A stretch of DNA of 64,000 nt from Epiperipatus broadwayi (lineage: Eukaryota > Onychophora > Udeonychophora > Euonychophora > Peripatidae): contig JAQFVV010012572.1 of NCBI GenBank assembly GCA_028023455.1, positions 2,358,001-2,422,000 on the forward strand. The letters run 5' to 3'. This document shows, in pieces, positions 58,126 through 64,000 of this stretch. The notes under the pieces are model-generated. The model was given only the letters and a program-made list of their open reading frames with translations. It had not been told where the DNA came from and ran no database searches. Each line of letters begins with the position of its first letter. The first letter of the stretch is position 1. The translations under genes were made by a program, and so were the position numbers.

Positions 58126-59655
58126 TTCTGACTTCTAGAAAGCCAGAAGTTAACTACTCAAACTTACAGAATTAGATCTGAGTAATATTACATTAGGCAA
58201 ATGCAGACTAGTAGTAAGTTAAACAAATTATGAGATGTTTTTGGTTTAACATATGCTAGACAGGACCGCAAAATTGTCATTATTAAAAATATGCATTTCT
58301 TTATACATTGCAAGTGAAAGTTGTAAAGTATTTATGTTGCCTTCCCAAATGCTGGTTAATGAGATAATTGAGTACAATCTCAATAATACCTGATAATCAT
58401 CTGTGTTAGCTTACGGTTGACTGCCACCTTTTAACACAATTCTATCCTAATATTTAGAACAACACATTTGTTGATTATGAAATGAAATTTATAAAAAAAT
58501 ATTTTAGTTTACAGCATGAACACCATTTCCTGTAATCTTATGTTATACAATTATAATTTAAATTCATACAAAATATTATTTAATTGTGAGTTAGACTAAG
58601 CTTACTGTTTGATTCATTTGCGAAGTATGACCCCCCCCCCTCAAATTGTTCTCAATTAATAATAGTATTCATTCTGTAAGCTAGAAAAAATTAATACTTA
58701 TTATTTTATTTGTTCTATATTAAATTTTATAAGGCTAAATCCAGATTTTATTTTATTATACATAAATTATATTTGGTATTATACATATCTGAATTATTTA
58801 CTAAGTATAGATAGGGTCTGATGAGTTTTTTCAAAATTAAGAGATCCCTGATTTGAATTTAAATCAACATAGATTTCATCTTAATATATAGTTCAATCAA
58901 GATTAGACAAAAAGGTCAATTTTTGTCTGTTTTACTTTTTTTAAATTTAATCTGTTTGATAAGAAATAGTTCTAATAAAAAGTTTAAATGATATAAATAA
59001 GAAATAGTCATTCATTTCAAAAATGTATAAAACAAGAATTTTGTTACAACACAAAGTATAAACATTACATGATCACCATTTTTTAACAACACAAAGTCTG
59101 CTTCTGAGCTTCTCTAAAAATTTTTTTTAGAATAAGTAAACATATAACAAATCAGTATATTTTTAAAGAATATTGTAATTTTAATATCTAAGATTTTGCT
59201 GTTGTATAAATAATTTCTATATATTAAATTTATTTTATAATTGGTGCATAACATTTATTTAATAACTATAAACTTTAAAATAGATGCATATTTTTGATGA
59301 AACTTATTTTTATATTCATATAGTGACTACAGAAATAATCAAAACAATGAATATTTTTTATCTACTTTATTATATGTAGTTAAATAATATTTTAAAAACT
59401 TTGTGAACATTATTAAAAGTCAGTTTATTCATTGACCCTCCTTTCAATTAGCAATTAGATTTAATCTTTTTTATAGATCAATTATAGTAATTAGTTGAAG
59501 TCTTAAATAAATTGGATTCCAAGAGATTAAATGAGATGACTAAATGAGATAAGGAAGATTGATGAAATGATATGAAGCTATGGATTGAAATAAGTATTAA
59601 ATTTAAGAGACTATAACCTAATAGTCGAATGATAATGCTTAAAAATGAGTTATAA
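58126..59655. other. AT-rich DNA, nothing recognised
   Basis: A poly-C run lies near 58631-58640. A short direct repeat (TTACAACACAAAGT) occurs near 59045. No gene seen. Confidence 0.45.
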
Positions 59656-59770
59656 AAGTTAATTACAGGGGATTTGAATCCAGACTTTCACGCTCCCTTT
59701 AGTCATTCATTCAATCTTATACAACCAATGCACATGACCACATACATGCGAAAAAGATAAAAAGATAAGT

Positions 59771-59825
59771 GATCTCCAATATACGTATTTCATGCTGAAC
59801 CAGCACTCATCAGTTGGTCCAGATC
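59771..59825 (-). ncRNA. Type I hammerhead ribozyme, best FB-B copy
   Basis: Minus strand: CTGATGA (59807-59813), stem II of six pairs (GTGCTG with CAGCAT, one G-U) and loop GTT, GAAA (59788-59791), stem III palindrome ATACGTAT, cleavage base A. Stem I: CCAA pairs with TTGG, then after an internal loop GATC pairs with GATC. All parts are intact. Confidence 0.82.
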
Positions 59826-60042
59826 ATTATCTCTCACACATATATATAATCAGTGCTCAGTTTATATTAAGATAGCAAATCTTCAAACTTTGATGGACAA
59901 GTTTCAATTCCTTTCACTTTCTAATTCTTCAGCCATCCATGAGTTGGAGAGTGGAGAAAATTGAAGCATGTTCATTAAAGTTTGAACATTTGCCATCTTT
60001 ATATAAACCGAGCACTGATTATGTATATGAATAGAAGACAAT

Positions 60043-60097
60043 GATCTGGACCAACTGATGAGTGTTGGTTCAGCATGAAATATGTATATTGAAGCTA
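60043..60097 (+). ncRNA. Type I hammerhead ribozyme, FB-B right arm
   Basis: Box CTGATGA at 60055-60061, stem II GTGTTG with CAGCAT, GAAA at 60077-60080. Stem III reads ATATGTAT (one change from the palindrome) and stem I has one change (TTGA for TTGG). Cleavage is possible but less likely than for the left copy. Confidence 0.7.
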
Positions 60098-60200
60098 ATT
60101 TTTCTTTTTCACATGTATGTGGTCATGTGTATTGATTGTAAAAAGATGGATTGGATGAATAAAGGAAGTTTGAAAGTCTGGGTTCAAATTATCTCTAATT

Positions 60201-61840
60201 ATATATAGCTTAAAAGTATATATAATATATTTGTATTTAAATATTAAAAATTACTTAAATAAACTTAATAAATTATTCATTTGCTATTTTTAAAATCAAT
60301 TTAATTGCAATGTAGAACATAGCATTAAAGATATATATAGATTTATTGTTTTTTTAAATTTTATTTTCATATGTAGATATTCAACATTAATTGTTATATT
60401 ATGTTCACTATTATTATTTTAATTTATGAAAGTTCATTCAAATTTAAGTAAGAAATGTTTAAAATAAATTGTAACTCATGCCAACATAATAAAATAGAAA
60501 TCCTGACAGGTTAAAAGTCATTTTTATGATTTTATATAGATGGTAAAAGTTGCCATTTTGTAAGGAGTTATTTTAACAGTATTCTACTTGTAATTGAAGT
60601 TTTACAGCCACATAAATCTATCACAGTTTGTTACTAATCTTTCATAATGTCATATTAGTCCTATTAGCAAGGATATGTCAATTTATAATATTATTTTTTT
60701 TTTAATTTCTAATTGTAAATGGTAATTATAAAACAATTATATTTAAGACTTATAATATTAACTTTTAGAAAATATCAGATTTACTGACAGATTATATAAT
60801 ATTTTATAAATATTTCAAACTTTATTGAGTTTAGTGGGAATAATGCAAATTATAAAAATACTGCATGAACGACCAAACCAATTCAGGATATCTGTTATTA
60901 TTCAGTTTGCAAAAATATTAAAAAGTAAAGGTAAACCCTAGGCTTGTTACTCATGATTATGATATGTCTTGCACTAGGCTAGATATTAAAAAGGTTTGTT
61001 GAAATAAATATTAATTTAAAGCAACAAAACATCATTTGATGCAATTTACACAATGTTTTTCAGTAGCAAATTAATCAAGTTTACATTAGCTGGTGAAACT
61101 ATAATTAAAGAAATAGAATTATTTTAATATTCATATTTAAAGGATTTTTAATTGGATAACAGGTCTTTTAAATCAAATTTCATTTTCTGGCTAAGTAAAA
61201 TAAAAATGAATTTTAAATGATCTGTCTATTAACATTAATATATCTACTTTCATGCTGATGTGTAGGTGTTATCATGGGGTTATTGTTTATGCATGAAACA
61301 GAATTGAAATTTAATTGTGCTATATTAATAATTTCTGAGTAAATTTTTTAAAAATGAAACTATAGTTTAATTCTTGAGATTCTTTTTCAGCTTTGTTTTG
61401 AAAATTAAATATTGCATTTAAGCTTCATGACCAAGATATTTTTAAATGATGACTAGTAAAGTTTGATTATATCATTTTTCTCATATTTTAATTTTTATTT
61501 TTTTGTTTGCACATCATTTCTTGCTGATGATTTTGCAATTTATTGTATTTTTATGATATCCAATAGGTGTTTGTTTTTAGCTGCCTATACAGTATGACCC
61601 CCCCCTCTTCCCATCATTAAATATGCATAAAAAGCATTTGTCAAAAAGTAATACTATCATTAAAGAAATGCTAGCTTCTCACCTTTGTATTTAATCAAAT
61701 TTAAATTTTGAGTAATGCATATTTTTGTGAATAGGGGGGGGGGGCATTATAAATTAAAAGAAGAAAATTATATAAATATTTAAATAGTATTCATGTTTTA
61801 AGTAATTGGAATTAATATATTACTTTAAACAGCGCCATAT
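60201..61840. other. AT-rich DNA, nothing recognised
   Basis: No gene or repeat family. A C-run lies near 61600 and a G-run near 61735. Confidence 0.45.
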
Positions 61841-61845
61841 ATTTT

Positions 61846-62001
61846 CTAGCAATAAATTCTTTTTCCCTCATCACATTTTCACACTTTAGTAATCAACAGG
61901 TGCCCAATAGTGGTGCTTATTAAATCCATATCTAGTGCTGTTCTATTCTAGCTTACACTAGATGGCAAAAATGTGGTGAGAGAAAAAGAATTTACTGCTG
62001 A
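61846..62001. repeat. ~155-bp fold-back (MITE-like)
   Basis: CTAGCAATAAATTCTTTTTC and CTCATCACATTTT at the left are inverted at the right (AAAATGTGGTGAG, GAAAAAGAATTTACTGCTGA). Confidence 0.75.
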
Positions 62002-63265
62002 GCAATATGATATAAACAAAGATCATTTGATGTCTTCTTGATTTTACATTTTTTAGCAACCATGGTGTTTTGTGTTCGTTCATTGCAAATGCATTTGTGT
62101 TTTTTTTTATTTGCATAAGTTTTTTATTATATTTTGAAATATTCTCTTCTCAATCAAAAATTAGTCATCTGTTTTTGGAATTATATACAAATGAAATGTG
62201 ATTTATATTTAGTAACTGATATTTCAAGAACTCCTTAATACAGAAAAATGAGTGGACTTTCAGATTTTCATGAGATTCAAAACTATTTTAATATGATGTA
62301 AAATTTACAAGTATCACTCTAAATTATTTGAAATAAACATAGTACTCATTTTAAAATGAAAACCATTGAGAGAATATATTAAAAAAAATACAATTGATAC
62401 AAGCACTAGGATTTTTATTTGACTTTCTTACTTTGGCAAATATTGTAATTCTTAATTTTTTTTCTTCCTAAAAATAGCTAGGGAAAATATAATTTGCTAA
62501 CTTTTTAAAAGACATTTACTACAGTAAATACCACAAGTACAAAAAAACTTATATTTGGCTTAATAACCCTATTAGTATAAATAAGTAAATAAATAAATTG
62601 ATACATTTTATTTTGCTATAAAAATATTAATTATAAACAAATGTTAAATGATTTCTTTTTTATTTACTAAATGATTCTGTGCTGACAAAAATAATTTTTA
62701 ATATACAGAATCTATTGCAAATGAGTTAAATATATAGTTGATATTTTAGGCTTTAAGTGATAATAATGTGAAAGAAGTATATTATTAGTTTCTCTTAATT
62801 ATGCAAAATCATTGATTGGAAAAGATTATAGAACTAAAAATGGCATTGTTTCAATATGAATTATTTTATCAGATTTTTGTTTATTTAAATTTTAGATTAT
62901 TTTCTATTTTCAGTTGAATGTCTATTTTAGGACTATTGTTTTTTTTATTATAGTAGAATTTACGTTAATCTAAATAAATAATTTTTATATATTTTTGAAA
63001 TTTATGTTGAACCATTTAATATGTATTTTTATGTTGAATAAAAAATGTTTCACTGCTTTAAACTGAAAAGCCAGCTCACTTTAAAGGCCATCTTTCTGTA
63101 TCTATTTATGATATATCACATTTTAAAATTCAAATTTGACGGAATGTTATTCCTTTTTTTTATTTTCATAAAAATCATTATTAGTAATTGTTGTTGAAAA
63201 TGATGTAGCGTTGCTTATCATAGTTCATCTAAATTGTGTTTAAAAATCATTAAGTAAAATTATGA
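62002..63265. other. AT-rich DNA, nothing recognised
   Basis: No gene or known repeat is visible. Confidence 0.45.
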
Positions 63266-63270
63266 TCAAA

Positions 63271-63470
63271 CATAAATGCAATTTATCCACTCTACTTTGA
63301 ACACTTTTTAGCAAAAACCTTTTACTGTACACATATGCATATACAATCTTATGTTTTGACTGTCCTGACTTTTTCGGGACAGTTGAAACATAAGATGTCA
63401 TATGCATATAAGTAAAGTAAAAGATTTTTGCTAAAAAGTGTTCAAAGTAGAGTGGATAAATTGCATTTAT
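63271..63470. repeat. 200-bp fold-back with central hairpin
   Basis: CATAAATGCAATTTATCCAC and CTTTGAACACTTTTTAGCA at the left are inverted at the right (TGCTAAAAAGTGTTCAAAG). The centre (63359-63383) is itself a small hairpin in which ACTGTCC is inverted as GGGACAGT. The 102-residue minus ORF across it is a by-product of the repeat. Confidence 0.8.
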
Positions 63471-63501
63471 ATAAGATATAGCAAAATAAAGGTAATGTGA
63501 A

Positions 63502-63601
63502 TTTGGTATGATCAAACATATTGACCAATGTAAAATATTGTTAGACAATCAATTTGCTATGATCAAACATATTAACCAATGTAAAATATTGTTAGACAAT
63601 C
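63502..63601. repeat. 51-bp tandem duplication
   Basis: TATGATCAAACATATT(G/A)ACC and TGTAAAATATTGTTAGACAA occur twice with a 51-base step. The first bases (TATGATCAAACATA) also occur just left of the palindrome at 63.26 kb, so this may be duplicated target sequence. Confidence 0.85.
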
Positions 63602-63744
63602 TAGTTGTCATTGTTTCAAAATTACAACTATAAAAAAATCAGTTTTTTAATATTTTTTGCTATGATTAGCAAAATTAAAATTTGTGAACATTGTTGGAAA
63701 AGTTTTAAAGAATTATAGCATATGTAATAGCTTCTTTAGAATTC

Positions 63745-63838
63745 ACTGGTTTGGTGCAGTGGGAGAAGTTGTTTGGAGCTAAAAGTCCATGGATCATGGC
63801 TTTGCTCAATCATTTTCTGTTCTTGAATTTCTTATAAG
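63745..63838 (+). repeat. tRNA-like SINE relic (GAGCTCAAG family)
   Basis: TTTGGTGCAGTGGGAGAAG (A-box-like) is followed by GAGCTAAAAGTCCATGGATC and a CTCAATCATTTTCTGTTCTT block. It is similar to 5.0 and 54.9 kb. Degenerate. Confidence 0.4.
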
Positions 63839-64000
63839 ATATAAACCACTAAATTATTAATTTACTGTATTTCAATCTTTTATCATTTTTTTTTTTTTTT
63901 GATATTATATTTAAAACATTTTCATAATTATCATATATTTTACAAAGAACTATATAGTTGTCAAAGAAAGTCACTAGTGAATCATAAAAAAGGTATTTAA
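63839..64000. other. AT-rich window end
   Basis: A poly-T run lies at 63886-63900. Nothing else is recognised. Confidence 0.5.

Larger units (their letters stand above)
59661..60200. repeat. 540-bp palindrome, family FB-B
   Basis: GGGGATTTGAATCCAGACTT at the left is inverted at the right (AAAGTCTGGGTTCAAAT). The arms contain unit A, a hammerhead and part of unit B (TCTTCAGCCATCC), with the centre near 59.94 kb. This is the compact form of the 1.14-kb palindrome at 36.4 kb and holds the best preserved FB-B ribozyme. Confidence 0.85.

Overview
This is an AT-rich stretch (very roughly a quarter to 30% G+C by eye) of a eukaryotic, probably metazoan and invertebrate, nuclear genome. The reasons are the absence of any dense bacterial-type gene array and the presence of APE-type LINEs (RTE-like and L1/Tx1-like), hAT-type elements with 8-bp target duplications, a solo LTR, tRNA-derived SINE heads, microsatellites and many fold-back repeats. 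I cannot name the species. No complete host protein gene is visible. The only host-gene hints are a CpG-bearing promoter-like patch with a possible first-exon donor near 50.5-50.7 kb and a possible start-codon exon near 57.2 kb, both on the + strand.

Layout. 1-6 kb: low-complexity AT-rich DNA, one small fold-back (4.36-4.53 kb) and a tRNA-like relic. 6-9 kb: an RTE LINE relic on the minus strand, then a fold-back. 11.5-14.65 kb: RTE pieces, a tRNA-derived SINE-like unit and a 468-bp hAT-type element. 15.4-19.3 kb: a small fold-back, an RTE relic (minus) and a 445-bp fold-back. 20.5-25 kb: an RTE relic (plus), an RTE 3'-end relic and two small hairpins. 26.1-27.3 kb: a tetranucleotide microsatellite into which an 897-bp hAT-type element is inserted. 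28.2-32.9 kb: the best coding structure, a minus-strand LINE with ORF1 (zinc knuckle) and ORF2 (APE endonuclease, RT, C-terminal zinc motif), carrying three visible lesions. 33.1-33.85 kb: a tandem repeat carrying hammerhead ribozymes. 36.3-39.3 kb: large palindromes. 43.2-48.5 kb: one RTE-like LINE relic broken up by a ribozyme-bearing repeat, a 650-bp solo LTR and a compound palindrome. 52.65-53.63 kb: a pair of inverted SINE-like units around a hammerhead-bearing core. 57-64 kb: mostly featureless, with a palindrome at 59.7-60.2 kb and three small fold-backs.

The most interesting signal is a set of sequences that fit type I hammerhead self-cleaving ribozymes. They have the CTGANGA box, a stem II hairpin, GAAA, a tiny self-complementary stem III, and a two-part stem I with an internal loop that re-pairs exactly across the motif. 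They occur in at least four unrelated repeat families. In one (33.1-33.85 kb) the ribozyme lies in each of two tandem ~398-bp units, the arrangement expected of a retrozyme (a non-autonomous retroelement that spreads through self-cleaved circular RNA). In two others it lies in both arms of long palindromes, which recalls the inverted pLTRs of Penelope-like elements, where such ribozymes are known. No Penelope-type RT is visible here, so the source of mobility would lie elsewhere.
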